From: Bacteroidales bacterium UBA1215
GTDB lineage: Bacteria > Bacteroidota > Bacteroidia > Bacteroidales > WCHB1-69
Length of the DNA: 15,830 nt
Reading direction: 5' to 3'
Assembly (NCBI GenBank): GCA_002309475.1
Contig: DBXJ01000060.1
Coordinates: 1 to 15,830, forward strand
The notes beneath the pieces were generated by a model. The model did no database searches. It was not told where the DNA came from and saw only the letters and a program-made list of their open reading frames with translations. Position 1 is the stretch's first letter; every line of letters starts with the position of its first letter. Below are positions 1 to 7,900 of this stretch, one piece after another. The position numbers and the translations under genes were made by a program.

Positions 1-314
1 TAAGCCAAATAGACACCTTGTGACTGGTGATGCAAAGATGTAAATTTTTGCAATTTACTCATTCTGTTCAACTCTTTTGCAGTATTTTCTTCCTCTTTTT
101 CAACAAATTGACTAACAGGAATGTTGAAATCTTGATTAAAAACCGATGCCTTTACATCCTGACTTTGTGCCATGATGATTTCATTGACAGGAACCGGCAA
201 ATCAAAACCATCTTCTACTGCAACTTCTACCAAGGTTGGAGATAGTATCTTTTTAATAACTCCACCCCCTACATCATTCAAAAATTTTACTTTATCTCCT
301 ACTTTGTATTTCAT
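1..314 (-). CDS. DUF2027 / Smr-type protein, N-terminal part (cut by window edge)
   Basis: Reading the minus strand from the ATG at 314 gives an open frame of 104 codons to the window edge with no stop. It begins MKYKVGDKVKFLNDVGGGVI and continues with a short beta-rich segment containing EDGFDLPVPVNEI. This matches my memory of the N-terminus of the Bacteroidota-specific DUF2027 family, whose members usually continue into a large beta domain and a C-terminal Smr domain; neither is visible here. Residues about 60 to 104 are polar and charged, like the linker expected after the first domain, and end in GVYLA. Function is not established; Smr domains elsewhere act as nucleases or DNA/RNA-binding modules. 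The gene lies downstream of a hairpin terminator (391-427), so it probably has its own promoter. The family call is by recognition of the N-terminus only. Confidence 0.75.
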   Translation of the reverse strand, partial: MKYKVGDKVKFLNDVGGGVIKKILSPTLVEVAVEDGFDLPVPVNEIIMAQSQDVKASVFNQDFNIPVSQFVEKEEENTAKELNRMSKLQKFTSLHHQSQGVYLA

Positions 315-390
315 ATCCAATCTTTATATGATAAAACAACGACAAAATATCTATAAATATTGTATTTCGTTATGTTTACACAAAACAAAT

Positions 391-427
391 AACGACAAAA
401 AAGAACATAAAGTTCTTTTTTGTCGTT
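391..427 (-). terminator. Perfect 16-bp hairpin downstream of the lipoprotein gene
   Basis: The arms 391-406 and 412-427 are perfectly complementary with a 5-nt loop (407-411). The hairpin begins 30 nt past the stop of the 458-1390 gene. On the minus strand the 3' arm contains six consecutive T and is followed by a T-rich stretch (390-381). It is best read as the terminator of the lipoprotein gene. The outer part of the stem also has a second complementary copy at 336-347. Confidence 0.7.
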
Positions 428-457
428 GTAAAACTTATTCTTTATTTTGAAATAAGC

Positions 458-1390
458 CTATCTATACTCTATGTATTTTACCACAATATCGTCAGGATCT
501 GCATGCGGAGGAGTGATGGTTTGCTTGATAGGATAACTTCCATCATACTCATATTCTATAGGTATAGTATATGTATGACCCGAAGAAGTTGATTCCATTT
601 GTACAATATTATTTTTATTGCAGAAAAAAGAAAGTAAACCATATTCAGGATCTCCCATTGTTTCAATATCCTCCATTGGACGGCTGTAGAAAGGATTTTT
701 CTTGTTGTCATAGGTAAAAGAAACAACTTGTGTATAGGGATCTTGTATTAGTTTCACCTGACTGATATTGTCTCTTTCCCATTCCAATTCTATCTTCATT
801 GTTCTCACACCTGCTTTATGGGTCAAACCGTTCTTTGCTTCCAAACAGGCAAGCATTTCTTTGTCACAAGAAAGAACTTCCACCATATTAGGATCCAACA
901 CTTGTTTTAAGGGTTCCAATATATTTAGACTTAGACCACTACTATACATAGTATATATCATTTCCGATATTTTATTTTTATCATATATATACTCTATTTC
1001 CGCTTCTATGTCTCCATTATCCAAAATGGTGGCTTTATGCAATTTTGAACCTTCGTACGAAAAAATAGTTTGTTCCTCTATGTCCGAAATGTAATCAGGG
1101 TCAACATGATCTATTCTTACAAGTCTTTTACCATCATAAACAAAAATTTCCTTGTCTCTTTGTTCTCCTTCGCGATAACTATCCACTTCTTTCAATATGT
1201 TTTTATCCCAGGTAAAATTTTGTGAAAGCATAGGAACAGAACCTATAACATTATATACAGAGTCGTACAGATACACTTCTGTATAGATTTTGGAAACTTT
1301 TTTTGACGGATTGTAAACACCGTCTTTCTTGCATGCATTGAATGAAAATATCAATCCAATGGCTGCTAAACAAATAACAAATCTTTTCAT
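458..1390 (-). CDS. Lipoprotein with YD-repeat-like beta segments
   Basis: This 310-residue protein has a type II signal peptide: K2-R3, a hydrophobic core at residues 4-17 and a lipobox F-N-A-C with the lipidated cysteine at C20. It is followed by Lys-Lys-Asp, which resembles the charged stretch after the cysteine in surface-exported Bacteroidota lipoproteins. The mature part holds repeated short beta units of the form (F/Y)-x-YD-x-N/G-K-x-(I/L), for example near FVYDGKRLVRI and EYIYDKNKISEMI. These recall the tyrosine-aspartate repeats of RHS-like proteins, but no toxin or processing domain is present. Membrane anchoring is inferred; substrate and role are unknown. The gene stands alone, with a TAnnTTTG promoter element upstream and a hairpin downstream. 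Its repeat style matches the two T9SS proteins at 2603-4862, suggesting related origin. Confidence 0.8.
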   Translation of the reverse strand: MKRFVICLAAIGLIFSFNACKKDGVYNPSKKVSKIYTEVYLYDSVYNVIGSVPMLSQNFTWDKNILKEVDSYREGEQRDKEIFVYDGKRLVRIDHVDPDYISDIEEQTIFSYEGSKLHKATILDNGDIEAEIEYIYDKNKISEMIYTMYSSGLSLNILEPLKQVLDPNMVEVLSCDKEMLACLEAKNGLTHKAGVRTMKIELEWERDNISQVKLIQDPYTQVVSFTYDNKKNPFYSRPMEDIETMGDPEYGLLSFFCNKNNIVQMESTSSGHTYTIPIEYEYDGSYPIKQTITPPHADPDDIVVKYIEYR

Positions 1391-1429
1391 CTTTTATAAA
1401 TTTTTAGTTGAACATAAATATTTATTTTG

Positions 1430-1437
1430 CAAAGGTA
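1430..1437 (-). promoter_or_regulatory. Bacteroidota -7 promoter element TACCTTTG for the lipoprotein gene
   Basis: The minus strand reads TACCTTTG from 1437 to 1430, an exact match to the Bacteroidota -7 consensus TAnnTTTG. It lies 39 nt before the lipoprotein ATG, leaving a leader of about 35 nt. No good -33 TTTG is visible at the usual spacing, so the call rests on the -7 element and its position. Confidence 0.6.
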
Positions 1438-1493
1438 TCATTTTTTTTATTATATAATCATTGCTTTGTTAAAAAATCTTCTTTTACCTTTAA

Positions 1494-1511
1494 AAAGGAA
1501 AATTTTCCTTT
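1494..1511 (-). terminator. Possible weak terminator at the end of the dCMP deaminase gene
   Basis: A perfect 18-nt palindrome overlaps the stop codon of the 1510-2001 gene. On the minus strand it is followed by a short T run (1496-1492 lies inside and just past the arm). Each arm has only two G/C pairs and the loop must come from the central AATT, so it would be weak. The downstream gene has its own promoter element, which fits a transcript end here. Confidence 0.35.
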
Positions 1512-2001
1512 ATTGGTTGTCGTATTTTAGAATTTCATCGTGCATAAACACCAATTCCACGCCGGCTTGTTTAAACATGTCTTCCGATTCTGCACCATCG
1601 TGGTATTTTTTTTCGCATACCACACGTGTTATTCCGCAATTGATAATCAACATGGCACAAGTTCGGCAAGGAGTCATGCGGCAGTAGAGAGTGCTACCTT
1701 GTAGCGATATCCCCAATTTTGCCGCTTGGCAGATTGCATTTTGTTCTGCATGCACGGTGCGGACACAATGATTGGTTATAGAGCCGTCTTCATGAATAAC
1801 TTTTCGCATTTGGTGCCCTACATCATCACAATGAGGCAGACCTTTAGGAGAGCCTACATAACCTGTTACCAACAATTGTTTGTCACGTGCTATCACACAG
1901 CCGCTACGTCCTCTGTCACAAGTAGCTCTTTGTGCTACCGTATTTGCTATTTGCATAAAATATTCATCCCATGACGGACGAACATGTTTTTCGTTTTCCA
2001 T
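1510..2001 (-). CDS. Deoxycytidylate (dCMP) deaminase
   Basis: This 163-residue zinc-dependent deaminase of the cytidine/deoxycytidylate deaminase superfamily should convert dCMP to dUMP in the cytoplasm, feeding thymidylate synthesis. The zinc site is complete: H84-A85-E86 supplies a metal ligand and the proton-shuttling glutamate, and P111-C112-R113-T114-C115 supplies the two cysteine ligands. An additional H/C-rich insertion (H57-C58, H63, H78-C79) and the segment CDRGRSGCVIARD near the N-terminus are typical of ComE-type dCMP deaminases and may bind a second metal. Length is normal for the family. The start lies 1 nt after the stop of the kinase-like gene, so the two are almost certainly co-translated, matching a joint role in deoxynucleotide metabolism. 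Substrate specificity is inferred from family resemblance; tRNA or other CDA-fold deaminases are less likely given this motif spacing. Confidence 0.9.
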   Translation of the reverse strand: MENEKHVRPSWDEYFMQIANTVAQRATCDRGRSGCVIARDKQLLVTGYVGSPKGLPHCDDVGHQMRKVIHEDGSITNHCVRTVHAEQNAICQAAKLGISLQGSTLYCRMTPCRTCAMLIINCGITRVVCEKKYHDGAESEDMFKQAGVELVFMHDEILKYDNQ

Positions 2002-2002
2002 G

Positions 2003-2560
2003 TTAAAGAATTTTTTCTAAAATTTTTTCTACATTTTTGTACAAATCTTCCCTATTCCCATTGTTATTGAGCAAAAAATCAGCCATTTCTATACATTTGC
2101 TGATATTTTGTTTGTTAGGGTCTGCATCGTTCATTTCTCTTTCTTCTCCGGCAACAAATTGTTCAAAACTAACATGATCGGTTTCTGAATTTCTTTGGAG
2201 AATTCTTTCATAACGAATTTTTCTATCTGCATCAATAGCCAAAAGACAAAAATCGGCTTTATCTCGCAAAGAAAGCACTTCTCCCGGCGTTCTAATAGAT
2301 TCTATCACAGCATTTTGACCATTTTCTTTGGCTTGTTCGTACAAACAATCGGTGATATAAGAAGGACTATGCTCTGCTCGCAATTCGTTGCCGAGTAGCG
2401 TCATAGCATTGCGGTCTATCACTTTTGTTCCTCTCCTTTGCAATTCTTCTATCAAAAACTGTCGGACGGAATAATGTTTAAAATTCTTGTTGTCAAGCAA
2501 ATATTGCACAATTGTCCCTTTGCCGGCTCCAAGTGTTCCTGTTATGCCTATAATTTTCAT
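2003..2560 (-). CDS. P-loop nucleotide kinase-like ATPase (dNMP or dephospho-CoA kinase-like)
   Basis: This 185-residue protein has a Walker A motif at residues 8-16 (G-T-L-G-A-G-K-G-T) at the extreme N-terminus, as in adenylate/thymidylate kinase-fold enzymes. Further along it has a conserved-looking SVRQFLIEEL segment, NELRAEHSPSYITD, a VIESIRTPGEV segment and LLAIDADRKIRYERI. This resembles a Bacteroidota family often annotated as AAA-type ATPase or as dephospho-CoA kinase. The R-T-P-G-E and D-A-D-x-x-x-R-Y-x-R blocks would provide substrate and lid contacts in a nucleoside monophosphate kinase. Its 1-nt spacing to a dCMP deaminase favours a deoxynucleoside monophosphate kinase role over CoA synthesis, but that is inference. 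The start codon follows a strong hairpin (2571-2600) by only 10 nt, so transcription must read through it or start very close by. Confidence 0.75.
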   Translation of the reverse strand: MKIIGITGTLGAGKGTIVQYLLDNKNFKHYSVRQFLIEELQRRGTKVIDRNAMTLLGNELRAEHSPSYITDCLYEQAKENGQNAVIESIRTPGEVLSLRDKADFCLLAIDADRKIRYERILQRNSETDHVSFEQFVAGEEREMNDADPNKQNISKCIEMADFLLNNNGNREDLYKNVEKILEKIL

Positions 2561-2570
2561 ATTAAAAAAT

Positions 2571-2600
2571 AAAAGAAGATACCCGGAGGTATCTTCTTTT
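2571..2600 (-). terminator. 13-bp hairpin plus T-rich tail after the T9SS gene and in front of the kinase gene
   Basis: The arms 2571-2583 and 2588-2600 are perfectly complementary with a 4-nt loop. On the minus strand the stem ends in four T and is followed by a T-rich tail reading ATTTTTTA. It starts 3 nt after the stop codon of the 2603-3730 gene, so it has the form of a rho-independent terminator. It also ends 10 nt before the ATG of the kinase-like gene, so it may act as an attenuator or as a processing or stability hairpin. Confidence 0.75.
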
Positions 2601-2602
2601 GA

Positions 2603-3730
2603 TTAACGTTTTATTAATTTTACAACCTTATTGTTGCTGGTTTTCATCAAGTAGCAACCATTGGCAAGATGGCTAATATCTATAACATTATAACCTTCCT
2701 CAATTGTGGTATTCATAATTTGTCTGCCACAAAGGTCATATACATATATTTGTGTTGCAACTTCACTATTTATACTTACTTGACCATTAGTAGGATTTGG
2801 ATAGCATACCAAATTTTCTGCAGTCTGTTCTTTTACAGCTGTTTCGCCATAGATATACCATTTTCTACCATCCAAAACAAATTCAGGATCTTCTGATTCC
2901 GTATCCACTACATAAACATCAGTATAAAGAGGATTGCCATCGTTGGTATAGAAATATACTTCTTTTTCTGCATCTGCCATGTCGAACATTTCACTTGGAT
3001 AAGAAACTGTTTTACTATACAACAAATTATTATTATATACATAGTCAACTACCACCATATCTTCAGTAGTTGCACCGGCAGAGATGCGAGTAACGAATTT
3101 GGTAATGTCCTTGTTGGCATTATAGGTAAACAAAAAACTGAGGGCTTGCATAGGAATTGGAACTCCCGGCATCATTTCCACATAAATAATAAAACCAATA
3201 GAATCTACCAACTGCTGATTATTTTTATGGAAATAACCATTCATACCATTGATAGTCATTCCTTCCATATTCATGACAATATCTATTTGAACGGAGTCAC
3301 AAACAAACAAGTCGGCACCTATAAATTCTTCTGTAGGAAGAGTTTTGTCAAAATCTTCCACACCCCAACTTGTTATACTTCCTTCTTGTCCTTCAAAGGT
3401 GAATGTTTGAGTACATTTTTTCTTCGTATAGTCATATACCCAAGTTCTATAGATTAAAGTATCTTTGTTTTGATCTAAAGTAAGGGTAGCAGTAATGTGA
3501 TTATTGGCATCATAAGTAGAATAAGTTACATAATAAGTATCATCGTCATAAGTAACAATTTCTTTTATAGTGTTACCATTGTTGTCATAAGTGTAAATAC
3601 AAGACGATGTCATTGCAGAGTCCGTTAGTTCACTATTTAAAAAAGTAAAATATCTATAACCATCCGGCTTTTGTTGTGCCAATAGGGTAAAAGATAAAAA
3701 AATCAGAGATAGTGTAATTAAATGTTTCAT
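2603..3730 (-). CDS. T9SS-exported YD-repeat-like protein (downstream paralog)
   Basis: This 375-residue protein has a Sec signal peptide (M-K-H, hydrophobic to residue 18, likely cleavage after L-L-A in LLAQQ). It has a YD-repeat-like body with units such as YTYDNNGNTIKEI and STYDANNHITATL. The C-terminus, from Y310-P-N-P to the end, is a type A T9SS sorting domain: YPNP, a V-Y-D-x-x-G-R-x-I strand, an I-D-I-S-x-L-x-x-G-x-Y block and a terminal Lys/Arg-rich strand (KLIKR). The protein is therefore expected outside the outer membrane. It aligns by eye with its upstream neighbour over the whole length, including (S)-(F/W)-G-(I/V)-x-x-F-D and C-D-S-V. The start is 16 nt after the neighbour's stop, so both are probably one transcript ending at the hairpin 2571-2600. 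Function is unknown; adhesion or carbohydrate binding is possible but unsupported. Confidence 0.85.
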   Translation of the reverse strand: MKHLITLSLIFLSFTLLAQQKPDGYRYFTFLNSELTDSAMTSSCIYTYDNNGNTIKEIVTYDDDTYYVTYSTYDANNHITATLTLDQNKDTLIYRTWVYDYTKKKCTQTFTFEGQEGSITSWGVEDFDKTLPTEEFIGADLFVCDSVQIDIVMNMEGMTINGMNGYFHKNNQQLVDSIGFIIYVEMMPGVPIPMQALSFLFTYNANKDITKFVTRISAGATTEDMVVVDYVYNNNLLYSKTVSYPSEMFDMADAEKEVYFYTNDGNPLYTDVYVVDTESEDPEFVLDGRKWYIYGETAVKEQTAENLVCYPNPTNGQVSINSEVATQIYVYDLCGRQIMNTTIEEGYNVIDISHLANGCYLMKTSNNKVVKLIKR

Positions 3731-3746
3731 TGTTATTTTGTTTAAG

Positions 3747-4862
3747 TTAATTTTTGATTAATGTTGAATATTTCAATGTTTGTTTGTTTTCTAATAGAAC
3801 CACATAATTGCCTGTCGGCAAAGATGATATATCTACCATAACTTTTCCCTCGGAAAGAAGGTTGGTTTTGAGTTGTAATCTGCCAAGCATATCGAAAATA
3901 AATACTTGTGAACCTACTTCTACATCATCCACGAAAAAGACATCCTTGACAGGATTTGGATATATTTTTAAAGAATTTTTGTTGCTTTCCGACACTTTTA
4001 GAGGGTCGCAATAAATTTTCACTTCTTCCAAAATCCATTGTCCTGATGAATTTCTGCCACGTTGTGTTAGCACTATCAAAGCGTTGTTAATATATTGATA
4101 ACTTGTTTCAATATTTCTCTCGTTGTCCATTTCTTTAATTCTCTGAAAACGCTGTGAATAGGTAAGTTGATTGTTTTCGTCAAAAGTTTGGCTAATGGTT
4201 ATTAAGTCCACATTAGGAACCAAAGGAGATTGTACGCTTACACCTATCACATTGCCTCGATCGTCGTAAGTAAGATAGGCCATGGCACTATCACCTGCAT
4301 TGGAAACCGGACATATCATTTTGGTAATTCTGCCATTTTCGTAAATCGTATGTCCGATCATTTCCACCCTCCATTCAGATGTCTGTGTCTTATACGTCTC
4401 TGAAATAACAGAATCGCACAAGTAGATGGGATATCCCAAGTGTTCAATTACTAATTTTGAATCAAAATTGTTGATACCAAAACTTCTCAATCGTGAAACG
4501 GGGACCAAATTCTGGTTTGAGTCAACATATTTATAGTCGGTAGAAAAGATAGTATGATTTTCTATATCGAAATCCCAATCGGTATAACGCACAGGTTTTC
4601 CATTGGAGATATATTTTTCATAATCCAAATTGTTGTTGCTATCATACACACTTATCAAAGAATCTATATCTCCATTGACATAATATTTTACTTCCAAAAT
4701 TTGCTTGCCAAGGGCATTGTAAGTAAATATAGAAGAATAAGCAAAAGCGGAATCCACACCCAAAGTATCGTATTGATAGGTTTTACACGATATCGGTTGA
4801 GCCCACAACATATTAGTAGCTAATAAGAGCCACCCGCATGCAAGTATTACAAATTTCTTCAT
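3747..4862 (-). CDS. T9SS-exported YD-repeat-like protein (upstream paralog)
   Basis: I place the start at the ATG at 4862 (371 residues), not the in-frame ATG at 4874. The -7 promoter element at 4886-4893 would leave only about 7 nt of leader for the earlier ATG. The MKKFVILACG start also gives a standard signal peptide ending in LWAQ (cleavage after A21). The body contains YD-like units (FTYNALGKQILEV, SVYDSNNNLDYEK). A T9SS type A domain starts at YPNP, residues 301-304, with IFDMLGR, DISSLPTGNY and a Lys-rich end. It is a tandem paralog of the 2603-3730 protein, of nearly equal length and sharing the central F-G-I/V-x-x-F-D and C-D-S-V blocks. It heads the two-gene transcript. Secretion is well supported; the biological role is unknown. 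Confidence 0.85.
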   Translation of the reverse strand: MKKFVILACGWLLLATNMLWAQPISCKTYQYDTLGVDSAFAYSSIFTYNALGKQILEVKYYVNGDIDSLISVYDSNNNLDYEKYISNGKPVRYTDWDFDIENHTIFSTDYKYVDSNQNLVPVSRLRSFGINNFDSKLVIEHLGYPIYLCDSVISETYKTQTSEWRVEMIGHTIYENGRITKMICPVSNAGDSAMAYLTYDDRGNVIGVSVQSPLVPNVDLITISQTFDENNQLTYSQRFQRIKEMDNERNIETSYQYINNALIVLTQRGRNSSGQWILEEVKIYCDPLKVSESNKNSLKIYPNPVKDVFFVDDVEVGSQVFIFDMLGRLQLKTNLLSEGKVMVDISSLPTGNYVVLLENKQTLKYSTLIKN

Positions 4863-4885
4863 TTTCTTGTACATATTTTAAATTG

Positions 4886-4893
4886 CAAATGTA
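4886..4893 (-). promoter_or_regulatory. Bacteroidota -7 promoter element TACATTTG for the T9SS gene pair
   Basis: The minus strand reads TACATTTG from 4893 to 4886, an exact TAnnTTTG match lying 24 nt before the preferred ATG at 4862. Transcription would start near 4881, giving a leader of about 19 nt. A clear -33 TTTG at standard spacing is not visible. Confidence 0.65.
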
Positions 4894-4945
4894 GAAAAAA
4901 TTATTCAAACTATTATCATCTGCACCAATTTTATTCACTCAAAGG

Positions 4946-7900
4946 CTAAACATCCACAAATTCCATATCACTTTCCTTGTTGATATAAAGTAGTTTTTTG
5001 ATGGTCACTTTGTAGCCCATTTCGGTAATAAGTTGAGCATACCAATTCACTTGCTTCTTGTATGTTTCTTCATTTTCATCGTGGTTGCTTCCTGTTTTGT
5101 AATCAATAATATAAGCGGTATGGTCAGGACAAAGCACTAAACGGTCGATAATTTTTGTTTGGGCATTTTCGTTTTCTCTATACCAAATAGCTATTTCATT
5201 TTTGACAATACTCCCTTCCGGTCCAAAGAGAATGTTTTCATTGTTTTTAAAAACAATATCTATATTTTTGAAAATCTTTTCTTTATCTTCTGTAGAACAT
5301 TCTTTTTCTACTTTATCTTTCACCCTTTCTATATCGTTTTTTGTAACTATCTGCGAAAAATATTGGTGGACCTTTCTTCCCCATTTTTTCTCCGAATTGT
5401 CCGTGTCGTTTGTTATCGGTATATCATAAAAACCAGTCGGACGACAAACAATAGTTTCATTTGTTTCATCATCTTCTTTTTTCGTTGATTTTTGTTCATT
5501 GATATCTCCTTTAGCATAAACACTCAATTCAAGTTCAATTTGCTCTTCTTTGACAGTGTTTTGTAATTCTTCCTTGTCTTTGGCATTTGTCTGACCATCA
5601 AATATATCTATATAGTCATCCACAAGTTTGTGCACTTGCTTTTCTTTTTCTTTATCGCTTTTGTCTGATAAAAGTATATAAAGTCTATCTTTGGCACGAG
5701 TGCAAGCCACATAATCCGCATTTTCTTCATCCAATTCTTGTAAATATTGTTCTTCTTGGTAAGCATCTGAAAAAAAACCATTTTGCAAATCCTTTTGGAT
5801 ATTGATCAAGGTCTTTCTTTCTCCGCCTGTCGGCTGTAATCCCATATATTGGCACAACTCTTGAGGAATATTTTGCCAACGCAAATTTTCGTGACCGGAG
5901 GCGGTGGAAGAAAATTTTGGATAAATAACTATCGGATATTCCAAACCTTTCGATTTGTGGACAGTTAGAATATTAACAGCATTGCCTTGAGGTGCGATGA
6001 TAGAAAAATCATTGTCCTCCCAATATTCAAAAAATTGATATTCAGCATATTGTTTGTTGTTGGAAAATTCAAATACTTTATTACAAAAAGTTAATGTAAA
6101 AGAATTGTTAGGCAAGTCAAAACGGTCCATTAAATATTCCACCTGCTGATACAAACTCAGATTTCTACATTTTTTATAATCTCTCTCGTCAAATTCTATT
6201 TGAAGTTCTTTAAAGAAATTCCAAATATCTTTCTCTTGATCAAAATTCTTAACCTTAGAAAAATCTTTTCCTAAATAAAGTTGAATTTTTGTCAGTGCTA
6301 TTGCATCTTTAACATCTTGTAAAAAATATAGCATCGCTATCAAAAATTGCACTTCTGCATTGTTTTTTAACGATAGAGACTCTTCAGAAATACAGGCTAT
6401 TTTTTTTCTGTTTGTACCTAGGGGCGGATTGGCAAGATATTGGATAATAGATGGTATTTTGTCTTTTTTCCTTAATAATATAGCAATATCATTTAATTGA
6501 TAGCCACATTTTTTTACTTGTTGAATAATCGCATAGATATCCTTATTGAATTTTTCTGCAACATCATCTATTTTTGATGCAAAATCTGTCACATGTAAGG
6601 CAACATAACCATTCCCGTCTTTGCGGTGATATGTTTGTTCGGAATCTTCGTAAACACGCACCAACAATTCGTTTTCTGCATGCCGCTCCCTTTCTTTTGA
6701 TTGTTTAAAAAAAGTATTATTAAATTCAACAACTTCTTTTTTGGAACGATAATTAGTGCTTAGTTTAATTATATTATTTTCAGGATGATAAAATTGATTT
6801 TGCTCATTTTTTTTAGTCATTTCATCCATGAGTCTCACATCACCGTTTCTAAAACGATAGATGGCTTGCTTTTTGTCTCCAAAAAGAATAGTTTGTCCTG
6901 TTTTATCTACATTCGAAACAACTCTTTTAGACATTACTTCTTCGCTGAGAGGCTTCAGATTATGCCATTGTACTTTCGAAGTATCTTGAAATTCATCAAT
7001 AAAAATATAATTGTATCTATTGCCTAATTTATAATATACAAAAGGTGCTACGGAATGGTCGGTAATAATTTTTGCCAATTCGGTTTTTGCTTCACTAATA
7101 TGGACTATCTTATCTTTTGCTTTTATCAATTCTCTCAATTCGTCCATTTTTAGCAACAAACGGACTGCATAAATTTTCTTTTCTAAAGCTTCGTAACTAT
7201 TTTTATATTTGATAAACTTGACAATGGTTTCAAAACGATCTTCTATGGTAGGACGCAAGGCTTCTATTCTATTTTTTACAGATTCTTTAGTTTTTTTCGC
7301 ATATAGGGCTGTCTCTCCATTTATCATGCTCTGCAAAGTATCGGTAGGATTACCGATATTCCCTTGACTACATTTCAGAAACCAATTATAAAAACTCGGC
7401 TTATTGATATATTCTTTTAAATCAGGGTCTTCAAAAATATCTATAATGTCTTGTGCAGCTTGTTTTGCAACACTATCGTCAGCAATTCGTTTTGAAATAT
7501 GTTGCAGTTTTGTTTCATCTAATTCTTTAATAAACTGTTGAATACTTTCTTTATAGGTTAAATAATCTTCTTGATATATTTCTTTCCCGGTTGAAGCTAA
7601 ACTTGTTTCTAAACTATTCAAAGATTTTTCCTCGCCAATAATATAATCGAAAAATTCCATCAATTTTTTATTGACTACTTTATCTTCATGTTCTCCTATT
7701 TGATCTATCAGGTTATTAACAATTTTGTCAACTAACAAACTTTCGTTCAATTCAATAGTTGCATTGATAGGTATATTCAATTCAATAGCAAAACTGCGTG
7801 CCAACTGTTGGAAAAAAGTATCTATGGTACAAATGGAAAAATGGCTATAGTCGTGCAAAATATTGTGAAGAATTGCTTTACTATGACTTTTTAGCATATT

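Noticed and set aside
27..450. Two open plus-strand frames over the left edge
   Set aside because: They overlap the DUF2027 start and the hairpin, have unbalanced composition and match nothing; the minus-strand frame has a recognisable N-terminus.
768..1094. Open plus-strand frame of 108 codons within the lipoprotein gene
   Set aside because: Antisense shadow of an AT-rich coding region; no initiation signal or family resemblance.
5159..7027. Plus-strand open frames opposite the AddA-like gene
   Set aside because: Long, Phe/Ile-rich antisense frames expected opposite Lys/Glu/Asn-rich coding sequence; the minus-strand gene has all helicase motifs.
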